Origin: a virus | Reading direction: 5' to 3' (one strand) | Length of the DNA stretch: 48,975 nt | Virus record (IMG/VR): IMGVR_UViG_3300005466_000035 | Span: 1-48,975 of that record | Shown here: positions 7,981-14,650 of the stretch, in pieces | Layout: every line of letters starts with the position of its first letter | How positions within the stretch are numbered: position 1 is the first letter of the stretch | Program-made: the position numbers and the translations under genes | Notes under the pieces: model-generated | The model's input: the letters and a program-made list of their open reading frames with translations, nothing else | The model's database searches: none | What the model was told of the DNA's origin: nothing

Positions 7981-8471
7981 ACCACCTCACCCTCTACGGC
8001 TACGTCTTCCGCTGCCCCGACTGCGGCTCCCCCGGCGAGCCTGAGAGCCGCTGCCAAGGCCATGAAGGACCGCTCGGTGGAACGCCCTACGAACCCGAAC
8101 GAGTGCCGGTGCGGGTCCCTGGGGTCGGGGAGGAGCCGAGGTACACGCTGGAGCAGGTAAGGGAAGGGCTGTTGAGCGCCGAGGCGAAAGCGGCGGCCGC
8201 GGCGAGCTGGGACGACGCGCACGCCCAGAAGCTCGCCCGGTTCATGCAGTCGGTCCGTCCCGGCGAAGTCGCCCAGCCGATGGAGAACTCGGACATCGCC
8301 GGGACCGCCCTCGAAGCAGCCCTCGACCACTTCACCCAGCAACCCGCCGGAGTCGGCGCTGAGGAATGGCCGCCCGGCACCGTCACCTGCGAGCACGGCG
8401 GTCCCATCAAAGACTGCGAGTTCGGATGCTCGGACGGGAACCAGCAGCCCCAAGGAGGTGGAGGGCAGTGA
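7977..8471 (+). CDS. Zinc-ribbon-like early protein, 164 aa
   Basis: The N-terminus carries FRCPDCGSPG and a Cys-Gln-Gly-His (about residues 12-32), a likely zinc ribbon. A helical middle (about 55-115) contains a Thr-Gln-Gln linker at about 120. The end has CEHGG...CEFGC, a second possible metal site, and a Gln/Gly-rich tail. Two Cys clusters around a helical core recall the modules of the 886-aa protein. No family recognised. Confidence 0.6.
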   Translation: MNHLTLYGYVFRCPDCGSPGEPESRCQGHEGPLGGTPYEPERVPVRVPGVGEEPRYTLEQVREGLLSAEAKAAAAASWDDAHAQKLARFMQSVRPGEVAQPMENSDIAGTALEAALDHFTQQPAGVGAEEWPPGTVTCEHGGPIKDCEFGCSDGNQQPQGGGGQ

Positions 8472-9157
8472 ATCTTGCCGCCGCTCTGCGCGATAGGTTG
8501 CAGCGACCCCGAGGTACGGCCGAGTGGCATCGCCTTCCTCCTGGTGTTGACAGAGATGACCCCCGAGCCGTCTGGCAGCGGCTTGCAGGCCGCTCGGCTC
8601 GGGGGGTCTTCGCTCTGCTCGTGCTCGGCGTCCTCTGGCTGGAGTGGTTAACCCGCCGCGATGAAGTGGTCACCATCGACCACGAGTACTGCATCGCTGC
8701 TACCCAGCAACCTGTAGCCGAGGGCCACTCAGTCCAATGTGGCGGGGTCGCCCTCGAACAACTGCTTGGCTGGGTGGAAGAACAGCGGGACGGGGCGAAG
8801 GTCATCGGCGACTGGCTCTCGGGCGTCGACGCGCTCCAGGAAGTCGCTGACGAGATTCGCCGCCGCTCCTCCGGTGGGCAGGAAGGCGAGGTAGAGGAGT
8901 GCGTTATCGAGGGCTGCGAGCTTCGGGGCGGACACAAGGGGCCGCACAAGGCGTGGCGGATCATCGACGCCCCTTACCTCGAAGATCGGGAGCACGTCGA
9001 ACCGTGGGAGGACGAGGTCGCCCGCGAGATCGCCGCGGAAGGCGAGGTAGAGGAGGGGCACCGATGCGAGGGTTGCGGAACGTCGGTAGGTCCCGAGCGA
9101 GGACCCTATCCACCTGACGGCGTGTACCTCTGCAAAGACTGCGAGGGCGAGCCATGA
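8468..9157 (+). CDS. Membrane-anchored early protein with two zinc modules, 229 aa
   Basis: A GTG start with GTGA overlap is preferred to an upstream in-frame start at 8366. One hydrophobic segment at about residues 47-60 (GVFALLVLGVLWLEW) could span the membrane. The region after it contains two similar Cys modules, each preceded by EGEVEE: one around CVIEGCELRGGHKGPH (about 141-156), one around CEGCG...CKDC (about 200-226). Both EGEVEE codings lie in a 19-nt DNA repeat (8881-8899 and 9037-9055), so the gene looks internally duplicated. Function unknown. Confidence 0.6.
   Translation: MNLAAALRDRLQRPRGTAEWHRLPPGVDRDDPRAVWQRLAGRSARGVFALLVLGVLWLEWLTRRDEVVTIDHEYCIAATQQPVAEGHSVQCGGVALEQLLGWVEEQRDGAKVIGDWLSGVDALQEVADEIRRRSSGGQEGEVEECVIEGCELRGGHKGPHKAWRIIDAPYLEDREHVEPWEDEVAREIAAEGEVEEGHRCEGCGTSVGPERGPYPPDGVYLCKDCEGEP
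8881..9055 (+). repeat. 19-nt internal repeat in the 229-aa gene
   Basis: GGAAGGCGAGGTAGAGGAG at 8881-8899 and 9037-9055, in the same reading frame (EGEVEE), precedes each of two Cys-rich modules. It resembles a ribosome-binding region now read as protein, as expected if small ORFs had fused. Confidence 0.75.
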
Positions 9158-9282
9158 GTGACCACCCGTGCGTTTGCGGCCACGCCTTCGATGAGCACGA
9201 CGAGGCCGACGGTCTGATCTGCACGGTCGAGGGCTGCGACTGCTGCTACTTCGACCTCGACGAGAGCGAGGCGCTGTCGTGA
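9154..9282 (+). CDS. Cys-rich micro-protein, 42 aa
   Basis: A short ORF with ATGA and GTGA overlaps on both sides. It reads MSDHPCVCGHAFDEHD and later CTVEGCDCCYF, a CxCGHxFxxH pattern with further Cys residues, which together could bind one or two zinc ions. Similar small Cys/His proteins occur in actinobacterial phages. Function unknown. Confidence 0.65.
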   Translation: MSDHPCVCGHAFDEHDEADGLICTVEGCDCCYFDLDESEALS

Positions 9283-9332
9283 CCGCCTCCACCCAGCCCA
9301 TCTCCGACTACAAGAGCGGTGAGGGGCGATGA
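9279..9332 (+). CDS. 17-aa mini-ORF, probable remnant
   Basis: GTG start in a GTGA overlap; it encodes VTASTQPISDYKSGEGR. It shares TASTQP and the final GEGR plus the 19-nt junction with the 3' end of the 886-aa gene. It therefore looks like a deleted copy of that gene's end that keeps coupling between its neighbours. It may act only as a translational link. Confidence 0.4.
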   Translation: MTASTQPISDYKSGEGR

Positions 9333-9592
9333 GCGAGCGCTGCTGGAGCGGCTGCCGGCGGGTGCACCCCCACGACGGTCCCTGCTGGCCCCGGGATTAC
9401 AAGTCCGAGCGAGACCAGCTAAGGCAGCAGGTAGAGAGGCTGCTGGGTGAGACGACGCACGCAGCAGAGCGCCTTGCCCTTGCCGACGAAGCTGAATGGG
9501 GCGACGACTTCGAGGCAGAGGTGCGCACCGTCTCCGAGGCCCTAACTGCAGCAGCCGATCAGGTCCGAAAGGAGCTGGAGGGTGATGAGTAG
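9329..9592 (+). CDS. Early protein with Cys-rich head and helical tail, 87 aa
   Basis: The N-terminal 22 residues (CWSGCRR...CWPRDY) hold three Cys and two His, a possible zinc site. Residues 25-85 are a charged helix, likely coiled coil. The start lies in the repeated junction 9316-9334. Its stop overlaps the next gene. No family recognised. Confidence 0.6.
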   Translation: MSERCWSGCRRVHPHDGPCWPRDYKSERDQLRQQVERLLGETTHAAERLALADEAEWGDDFEAEVRTVSEALTAAADQVRKELEGDE

Positions 9593-9749
9593 AAGCTGCT
9601 CGATTCCGAATTGCATCGCCTGCCAACGGGAAGAGCCCCAGCCGCGCATCCACCGCCAGGACATCGTGCAGGTCCAGAGGGAAGCGTGGGCGCGGATTGC
9701 CCGGGAAGAGCGTGAAGGCAAGCGGATGCCGTCGGTGGTGCGCTGGTGA
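9585..9749 (+). CDS. Small early protein, 54 aa
   Basis: An ATG inside the end of the previous gene starts this ORF. Its N-terminus has three Cys (CSIPNCIAC) in zinc-knuckle spacing, followed by a basic helical tail. The GTGA overlap with the next gene at 9746 supports it as real. Function unknown. Confidence 0.55.
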   Translation: MSRSCSIPNCIACQREEPQPRIHRQDIVQVQREAWARIAREEREGKRMPSVVRW

Positions 9750-10012
9750 GCGCGATCCAGATGACGTGTCCGGAATGCGGCGCCCGCTACATGGCGGGGA
9801 TGGTCGGGCGCACCCCGTGGCCTTCGCACCTCTGCCCTGAGCTTTGCGCGACCTGCGGCCACCCCCAGCGCTTCCACAACCCGTCCTGCTGCTGCGAATC
9901 GGGCGGCTGCTCCTGTCGATCATTCATCGGCGGCGGCAAATACACCTACGACTCGCGCCCCCAGGACCCGCAGCCCGTACCCAGCCAACCGCGCCACCGA
10001 CGGGAGTCATGA
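9746..10012 (+). CDS. Cys-rich zinc-binding early protein, 88 aa
   Basis: About ten Cys with three His: CPECG (8-12), a CATCGHPQRFH segment (about 34-44) and CCCESGGCSC (about 48-57). This is enough for two or three zinc sites in a compact fold, with a Pro/Gln/Arg-rich tail. GTG start in a 4-nt overlap. Possibly binds nucleic acid; no family recognised. Confidence 0.65.
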   Translation: MSAIQMTCPECGARYMAGMVGRTPWPSHLCPELCATCGHPQRFHNPSCCCESGGCSCRSFIGGGKYTYDSRPQDPQPVPSQPRHRRES

Positions 10013-10257
10013 TGCCCCTTCGACCGAGTCAGGTAGAGACGCTGAGGCTGGTAGAGCGGTTCGACGGGACGGTCGCCGTTTGGCAGGTGGCTGAGGAGCT
10101 GCACTCCGACAACTGGCTCGCCATGGAACGACTGGACCAACTGGGGCGCACGGGCCACCTCGAAGAGCTGCCGTCGCCGTCGCTCCAAGGCACTCGGATG
10201 GCCGATCTCAGCTACTGCCTCACCCAGCTAGGACATGAAGCACTGGAGGAAAAGTGA
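10009..10257 (+). CDS. Winged-helix-like small protein, 82 aa
   Basis: The pattern RPSQVETLRLVERF ... AVWQVAEELHSDNWLAMERLDQLGRTGHLE matches helix 1, then an HTH, then a wing, as in small wHTH proteins. The start is the first of two adjacent ATGs, overlapping the upstream TGA. A role in transcription control is inferred from fold only. Confidence 0.55.
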   Translation: MMPLRPSQVETLRLVERFDGTVAVWQVAEELHSDNWLAMERLDQLGRTGHLEELPSPSLQGTRMADLSYCLTQLGHEALEEK

Positions 10258-10730
10258 ATCGCTACCGGGCTGAAGAGATCGCAGCGATGGCTCACAAGGA
10301 CCAGGTAGATCTCTGCGGCGAGCCCTACATCCTGCACCCGACCGCGGTAGCCAAAGCGGTCCGCTCCTACCCCGACGCGGAGGACATCGAGCCCTACGTC
10401 TGCCTGGCTTGGATTCACGACGTTGCAGAGGACACGCTGTACCGGATCGATCCAGACGAGCTGGGCGAGGAGCTGATCCTCGCTTACCTGTCCATCACCC
10501 GGAAGAAAGGCGAGGTCTACGCCGACTACATCTGGCGCCTCTGCGACGACCCCATCGCGTCCATCGTCAAGCTCGCGGATCTTTGGCACAACCTCCAGCC
10601 GGTGCGGTTGGAGTGCCTGCCCGAGGCCCAGCAGGCCAGCCTCACCCGCCGCTACCTCGCTGCCCGTAACCAGATCTGGCTAGCGAACCGGACGGAATGG
10701 TGGCCTGAGGTACTGCAGGGGAAGCAGTGA
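10254..10730 (+). CDS. HD-domain hydrolase, SpoT/MESH1-like, 158 aa
   Basis: The motifs follow the RelA/SpoT-type HD hydrolase: AHKDQVDLCGEPYILHP (first His and the GxPYxxHP signature, about residues 13-29), AWIHDVAEDT (HD pair and following ED, about 52-61) and VKLADLWHN (Asp with the distal Asn, about 105-113). In bacteria and animals these enzymes remove the 3' pyrophosphate of (p)ppGpp. The length fits a stand-alone hydrolase without a synthetase. In a phage it could lower the stringent-response alarmone or cleave another nucleotide; substrate is inferred. GTG start in a 4-nt overlap. Confidence 0.75.
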   Translation: MNRYRAEEIAAMAHKDQVDLCGEPYILHPTAVAKAVRSYPDAEDIEPYVCLAWIHDVAEDTLYRIDPDELGEELILAYLSITRKKGEVYADYIWRLCDDPIASIVKLADLWHNLQPVRLECLPEAQQASLTRRYLAARNQIWLANRTEWWPEVLQGKQ

Positions 10731-10933
10731 CCTTGCGAACGAGTGAACAAGCGCTGGGCCTGGCCGGAAACGGAGGGTCTTTTTACGCCCTCAGTGTTAC
10801 GCGGGGCATAACAGCATCAGGAGAGCATCGCTGTCCGTCCTGCGGGGAGTGCTACCCGCAAAAGGGCACCTGTTGGGGATACGGACCCGACAAGCACGAC
10901 CCGGTTCAAACGGAGCGTGCCGATGCAGCCTGA
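10727..10933 (+). CDS. Small zinc-knuckle protein, 68 aa
   Basis: The C-terminal half contains HRCPSCGECYPQKGTCWGYG, three to four Cys in a zinc-finger arrangement (about residues 34-52). The start overlaps the HD hydrolase stop by 4 nt, and its end overlaps the RusA gene. No family recognised. Confidence 0.55.
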   Translation: MTLRTSEQALGLAGNGGSFYALSVTRGITASGEHRCPSCGECYPQKGTCWGYGPDKHDPVQTERADAA

Positions 10934-11408
10934 GCTCGTCTTCGCGATCCCCGGCGACCCGGTTCCTTGGACGTCGACCAAACAGAACCGGCACACGGGC
11001 AATCGGTTCCTGCCGGCGCGTCAGTCCGAGGCCATCGCCCACAACGTCGCGTTCATCAACCAGCGGCTCGGCGGCGAAGATCACGACCTCCTTTTCGCCA
11101 AAGCAGTCCCGCTCTCGCTGGATTGCTGCTTCTACGTGAAGCGACCCAAGGGTCACTTCCGTACGAGCCAAGCGGCCGAAAAGGAACGTGAAGAACGGAA
11201 AGGTGAAGGCCTGAAGGACTGGGCGCCGGATTACCCCACCGGCAAGCCGGACTTATCCAACCTCGTGAAAATGGCTGAGGACTGTTTAGTCCTGGCTCGA
11301 GTCCTGGCCGATGACGATCAGGTCGTCCGACTCGAGCGGCCCCAGAAGCTCTTCGTATCGCTCGGGGAGCAGCCGCGGACGGTTATTCGGATTCGGGTGG
11401 TGGAGTAG
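10923..11408 (+). CDS. RusA-family Holliday junction resolvase, 161 aa
   Basis: RusA features are visible: an N-terminal strand FAIPGDPVPW, and the acidic core KPDLSNLVKMAEDCL followed by LADDDQVVRLE (about residues 98-130), which supplies the conserved Asp residues of the metal-dependent active site. RusA enzymes are dimeric and cut four-way junctions during replication or packaging. I prefer ATG 10923, 7 nt after GGAG, over GTG 10917. It overlaps the upstream gene by 11 nt. The next gene starts immediately after the stop. Confidence 0.85.
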   Translation: MQPELVFAIPGDPVPWTSTKQNRHTGNRFLPARQSEAIAHNVAFINQRLGGEDHDLLFAKAVPLSLDCCFYVKRPKGHFRTSQAAEKEREERKGEGLKDWAPDYPTGKPDLSNLVKMAEDCLVLARVLADDDQVVRLERPQKLFVSLGEQPRTVIRIRVVE

Positions 11409-11753
11409 GTGCGCCTCTTCCCGACCGATCACGCGGTTGAGCGGTATGTCGAGCGGTTCAAGCCCCAGCTCGGGTTCGACCAGGCGAAGCGGGAGCTGCA
11501 GGCCCTGATCGACCTGGCCGAGCCCTGCGCAAAGCCGAGCTGGTTCATGGGCCGCAAGGAGGCGGACCGCTACCTGCGGCTTACCCCAGAGGTCGTCGCG
11601 GCCTCGGTCGGACGGGTCGTCACGACTGTCGTTGCCAAGCCCGCTCCCTCGGGTGGTCAGCGCACGGCCGTCCGGCGCCGGCGTATCGCTCGCAAGCGCT
11701 GGGAGAAGCACCACGCGAAGGCACTTCCGTACGCCAGGGAGGAAGCGGCATGA
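11409..11753 (+). CDS. Early protein, 114 aa, unknown
   Basis: The GTG start directly abuts the RusA stop. The N-terminus (TDHAVERYVERF) resembles a motif found in small phage proteins of unknown role. A central Trp-Phe-Met-Gly stretch and a basic C-terminal helix (about residues 80-105, RRRRIARKRWEKHH) suggest nucleic-acid contact. No catalytic motif seen. Confidence 0.6.
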   Translation: MRLFPTDHAVERYVERFKPQLGFDQAKRELQALIDLAEPCAKPSWFMGRKEADRYLRLTPEVVAASVGRVVTTVVAKPAPSGGQRTAVRRRRIARKRWEKHHAKALPYAREEAA

Positions 11754-12058
11754 CCCCCCTGGAGCAGTTCGAACACGACCTGAATCGGCTTGTCCCCGAC
11801 CACGGCCGGGACTGGACCAACCTCGTGCAAACGATCGCGGGGATGCACGGGCTGGACCGGTTCCGATCCCTGCGCTGCGATCCGGCTGTGCTGCCGTTCG
11901 GCGGGTTCTGTCGGTGGTGGGCTTGTGGCAATCAGGAGGGAGCGCGGCTCTCCCTGCTGGTTATGGAGATCTACGAACCGTGGCCCGGTGACTACGACCG
12001 CCCGATTCCTCGCCGGACCTTCCTCGCCTTCGAAAGGAGCTGGCCGTGGTCTACCTAG
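11750..12058 (+). CDS. Early protein, 102 aa, unknown
   Basis: ATGA overlap with the previous gene. An N-terminal helix is followed by an aromatic, Cys-containing middle (about residues 35-65) and a Pro-rich end. No family recognised. The following gene starts inside it with its own AAGGAG site. Confidence 0.55.
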   Translation: MTPLEQFEHDLNRLVPDHGRDWTNLVQTIAGMHGLDRFRSLRCDPAVLPFGGFCRWWACGNQEGARLSLLVMEIYEPWPGDYDRPIPRRTFLAFERSWPWST

Positions 12059-12198
12059 ACGAAGCCTGCGGGAAGGTCCAGCCCCCGGACCTCTACGCCC
12101 CTGATCCGCCTGATGAATGCCCCTACTGCCAGGCGGATCTATTCGAACTGGATTTGAACGGCTGCTGCCCCGAGTGCGGGGAGATGTTGGAGCCGTGA
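12046..12198 (+). CDS. Zinc-ribbon micro-protein, 50 aa
   Basis: GTG start 6 nt after AAAGGAG. The sequence ends in CPYCQADLFELDLNGCCPECG, a classical C-x2-C ... C-x2-C zinc ribbon with a 14-residue loop. Stop and next GTG overlap. Function unknown. Confidence 0.65.
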   Translation: MVYLDEACGKVQPPDLYAPDPPDECPYCQADLFELDLNGCCPECGEMLEP

Positions 12199-12242
12199 CC
12201 GAGCTTGCAATCAAACGAAAGGAGCAGGCAGATGTCTGCTAA
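12195..12242 (+). CDS. 15-codon leader ORF overlapping the next start
   Basis: GTGA overlap start, ending TAA at 12240-12242, with the next gene's ATG (12232) and its AAAGGAG lying inside it. It may merely keep ribosomes moving into 12232. It may not make a functional peptide. Confidence 0.3.
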   Translation: MTELAIKRKEQADVC

Positions 12243-12558
12243 TTCTGCGGTCGGGGCGGAGGTTCAAGAGTCGCGGGCTTCCGCCCCCACTCGTACCTGC
12301 TCATCCCACTGCCGTTCCTGCAACAGGCACTTTGCAGGGGACGTCGCCTTCGACAAGCACCTCGGGAAGCTGGCCCATCAGCCCTGCCGTCATCCCGACG
12401 ATGTGAAGACGGGTGACGGGCAACCTTGGTTCGAGTCGATCGAGGGCGAGTGCCGGATCAGCGGATCGAACGTCCTGAAGCCGATCACGATCTGGCGCCA
12501 GAGAGGCGCTGCGGAGCGGACCAAGGGTCTACGTCGTAGAGAGGCGGTGGCGGCGTGA
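12232..12558 (+). CDS. FDXHR-like zinc-binding protein, 108 aa
   Basis: CRSCNRHFAGDVAFDKHLG followed by a second His and CRHP (about residues 29-58) matches the small FDXHR-type zinc-binding proteins of actinobacterial phages, although the Arg is Leu here. ATG start 7 nt after AAGGAG. The C-terminus is basic, with tandem Arg. Likely binds zinc; DNA binding is plausible. Confidence 0.65.
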   Translation: MSANSAVGAEVQESRASAPTRTCSSHCRSCNRHFAGDVAFDKHLGKLAHQPCRHPDDVKTGDGQPWFESIEGECRISGSNVLKPITIWRQRGAAERTKGLRRREAVAA

Positions 12559-12728
12559 GCGCGGGAGTGCTCGGCTCAAACGGGCGCCAGAAGGGACACC
12601 TCACGGTGTGGAACTGGCACGGCGACACGAACTCCTACGGAGAGCTGGAGCCGCGGGTGATCTACGAGGGACCGGCGAAGGACTACCGGCCCAGTAATCC
12701 CGTCCACTCAAGGCGCCGCCGCAAATGA
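12555..12728 (+). CDS. Small early protein, 57 aa
   Basis: GTGA overlap at the start and ATGA at the end. The middle is aromatic and beta-like (TVWNWHGDTNSYGELEPRVIY) and the end is a run of Arg/Lys. No family recognised. Confidence 0.55.
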   Translation: MSAGVLGSNGRQKGHLTVWNWHGDTNSYGELEPRVIYEGPAKDYRPSNPVHSRRRRK

Positions 12729-13132
12729 GAGGCGCCCCCCCGAAGAACCGTCCGGAGAGGCGCCTAAGTTGCCGCGTGTCGAGCGAGGCAGGGGCGGATT
12801 TAAACCGGTCCTGCGGACAGGACCGGAACGCCGCTGGAGTGACCACAGTCGAAAATGGACCGCGAGGGGCGACGGGGACCTACCCCACCCTTACTGGCAA
12901 ATCGGGGTTCGGATCGGATTTGGACGGCCAGCGGACCGGCGACGAGATGTCGCGACTGGGGGCAAAGGCGCGATACCCGGCAATCCGGAGTTCTGAGAAG
13001 GGCGCCAGGAGTTCACTGTCGACCAGCGGGGCGCATCGAAGCTCGATTGCGTTCCTCCCTCAGGCACCTAGATACGACGCGACCTATCTCCCGGCGCCTC
13101 AGAGGGGCTTTGCCAGGAGAAGGGGTAGCTAA
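12725..13132 (+). CDS. Disordered basic ORF, 135 aa, uncertain
   Basis: The ORF joins its neighbours perfectly (ATGA at 12725, TAATG at 13130-13134), which favours a real gene. The protein is low-complexity, rich in Arg, Gly and Ser, and resembles nothing known. All three forward frames are largely open here and the region holds a strong hairpin (12805-12826), so it may instead be a structured non-coding or origin-like stretch before the TOPRIM gene. Confidence 0.4.
   Translation: MRGAPPKNRPERRLSCRVSSEAGADLNRSCGQDRNAAGVTTVENGPRGATGTYPTLTGKSGFGSDLDGQRTGDEMSRLGAKARYPAIRSSEKGARSSLSTSGAHRSSIAFLPQAPRYDATYLPAPQRGFARRRGS
12805..12826 (+). other. 9-bp perfect stem-loop upstream of the TOPRIM gene
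   Basis: CCGGTCCTG (12805-12813), loop CGGA, then CAGGACCGG (12818-12826). No T-tract follows, so it is not a classical terminator. It could be an operator, an RNA structure or part of a replication origin. Confidence 0.6.
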
Positions 13133-13782
13133 TGCCTAATCCCGGCACCTGGAAAGGCTTCCCCCTCTTCCAGCTCGAGGAGTTCGGGATTAAGGTGAAC
13201 GACCAGGGCGTCTGGGTTCCCTACTACCGGCGGGACAGGACGCTCTTCCGAGCCAAGCTCTTCGCGCACGACGGCCGCTCATGGTGGCTCGGGGGCCAGG
13301 GCAAAGGACAGATCCTCTACGGCCTGGAGCAGCTAGAAGCTCGGACCAGACCGAAAACCCTGATCCTCACCGAGGGGGAGAGCGACACGCTGGCGCTGAG
13401 GCTCGCCTGGCCGGACACCATCGTCGCGATCGGGATCCCGGGTGCCTCGAGCTGGAAAAGCGAGTGGGCGAAGATCGCCGAGGGTTTCGATCGGGTCTAC
13501 CTGAGCTTCGACGGTGACCACGGCGGAGACGGGCGGCTGGTGCCGGGAAGAAGGCCGCCGAAAGTCGGCGAGCACCTCGTGCAGCGCGTAAAGGCGGACC
13601 TGCCACAGGCACGGCGGCTCCATCTGCCCCTTGGCGCCGATTCGCGGGATGTTCTGCAGCAGCTCGGTAAAGCGGCCTATCGGGCGCTGATCGAAGCTGC
13701 GGAGGCCAAGGCTCGGTTCGACACGGCGATCCGGCAGGAGTGGCAGGTCCACGACCTGTATGAGCGACGGGTGGCGGCGTGA
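13132..13782 (+). CDS. TOPRIM-domain primase-like protein, 216 aa
   Basis: The TOPRIM signature is clear: LILTEGESDTLAL (catalytic Glu, about residues 80-92) and YLSFDGDHGGDG (DxD, about 123-134). The flanking strands and a C-terminal helical tail fit phage primase-like proteins that synthesise primers. No helicase domain is attached and no zinc finger is seen at its N-terminus, so it is shorter than gp4-type primase-helicases. It follows the previous ORF with TAATG coupling. This is the only recognisable replication enzyme in the window. Confidence 0.75.
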   Translation: MPNPGTWKGFPLFQLEEFGIKVNDQGVWVPYYRRDRTLFRAKLFAHDGRSWWLGGQGKGQILYGLEQLEARTRPKTLILTEGESDTLALRLAWPDTIVAIGIPGASSWKSEWAKIAEGFDRVYLSFDGDHGGDGRLVPGRRPPKVGEHLVQRVKADLPQARRLHLPLGADSRDVLQQLGKAAYRALIEAAEAKARFDTAIRQEWQVHDLYERRVAA

Positions 13783-14132
13783 TCCTTTCGTCCCTCTACC
13801 ACTGGTCGCCAACCGAGCGGCGTACGGCGATTCGCAGCGAGGGGCTAAAGCCCTACCAGGCGCCGACCGTCTGCACCGGCGAGCATGTCTCCTGCTACCT
13901 CTCACTCAGTCCCGATCCTGCGGTTGGCTGGAAGCTCAGCGGGGCGATGGACTGGCACGAATGCGAGGAGTGGGACCTGTGGCTGGTCACGCTGGCCGAG
14001 CAGGACGACGTACACATTCGGCCCGAGTTCGGCCCGGTCATCCAGGAGATCAAGGTCTACAACCCTGTCCCTGCTGACCGTCTTTGGTTCGTGGGGCAGC
14101 GAGGTACTCCAGCCTTCGAGGGAGCAGCATGA
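13779..14132 (+). CDS. Phage protein with ART-like N-terminus, 117 aa
   Basis: The start SLYHWSPTERRTAIRSEGLKP resembles the H-x-T/S plus GL-x-P pattern at the N-terminus of small ADP-ribosyl- or 2'-phosphotransferase-like proteins, a common but loosely defined group in phages. The rest (WLVTLAEQDDVHI, PADRLWFVGQ) suits an alpha/beta fold. The resemblance is weak and no NAD-site residues are certain. GTG start in a 4-nt overlap. Confidence 0.5.
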   Translation: MILSSLYHWSPTERRTAIRSEGLKPYQAPTVCTGEHVSCYLSLSPDPAVGWKLSGAMDWHECEEWDLWLVTLAEQDDVHIRPEFGPVIQEIKVYNPVPADRLWFVGQRGTPAFEGAA

Positions 14133-14650
14133 GCGCCCAGCCCAAGCCCAGCCTCGTCCTCCTCGACAGTGAGAACGGGGAGATCAAAGCCCCGTGCCAG
14201 CGCTGCCCAGAACTGGACAAAGAGGTCCGCTACCTGACCGAGGAGAACCAGCGGCTGGAAGACCTGATCAGCGGCCTGCAGCGAGACATCGCGGCCGAGC
14301 ACTTCCGCTACGAGAAGCTGAAGCGCGACAATTCAAAATCGGCCAAGCACCATGAGCATTACAGCGAGGTCGAAATTGCCTTCAGGTACTGGAAGGACTA
14401 CTGCAAGCACCCGAGGAGCCAATTCACGGCCGATCGCTTCTGGCTCGCGCTCCCCTACTACGAAAACCCGAAGTACGGGCTGAAGCTGATGATCCGGGCC
14501 ATCAAAGGGGCCGCTTACGATCCGTTCATCACCACCCGGCGGAACGGAACCCAGCAGCGACACGACGGCTGGGAGCTGATCTTCAGGGACGCCGGTAAGT
14601 TCGAGGAGTTCGTCAACAAGGCACCGAGAGAGGTGGAGGCCCAGGGATGA
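14129..14650 (+). CDS. Coiled-coil phage protein, 173 aa
   Basis: A CQRCPELDKE segment (about residues 23-32) precedes a coiled coil (about 32-75). The C-terminal domain (about 85-165) is compact and aromatic (RFWLALPYYENPKYG, GWELIFRD). The layout resembles conserved uncharacterised proteins of actinobacterial phages near replication genes. ATGA overlap chosen over a longer in-frame start at 14084. Confidence 0.6.
   Translation: MSAQPKPSLVLLDSENGEIKAPCQRCPELDKEVRYLTEENQRLEDLISGLQRDIAAEHFRYEKLKRDNSKSAKHHEHYSEVEIAFRYWKDYCKHPRSQFTADRFWLALPYYENPKYGLKLMIRAIKGAAYDPFITTRRNGTQQRHDGWELIFRDAGKFEEFVNKAPREVEAQG

Larger units (their letters stand above)
5550..9334 (+). repeat. 19-nt repeat over two stop/start junctions
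   Basis: GCGGTGAGGGGCGATGAGC occurs at 5550-5568 and 9316-9334. In both copies it contains the last codons (GEGR) and stop of the upstream gene and the ATG of the downstream gene, with GAGGGG acting as ribosome-binding site. A 12-nt part (CGGTGAGGGGCG) recurs near 40754 before the endolysin. Confidence 0.8.
3551..10228 (+). repeat. Dispersed ACCCAGC motif cluster
   Basis: By eye, ACCCAGC occurs at 3551, 4034, 4049, 4706, 5117, 7682, 8334, 8702, 9291, 9979 and 10222, with the variant ACTCAGC at 5417. Most are read in frame as Thr-Gln-Pro or Thr-Gln-Gln in low-complexity linkers or near gene ends. A few further copies lie elsewhere in the window. Peptide linker, DNA signal or recombination scar are all possible. 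Confidence 0.55.
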
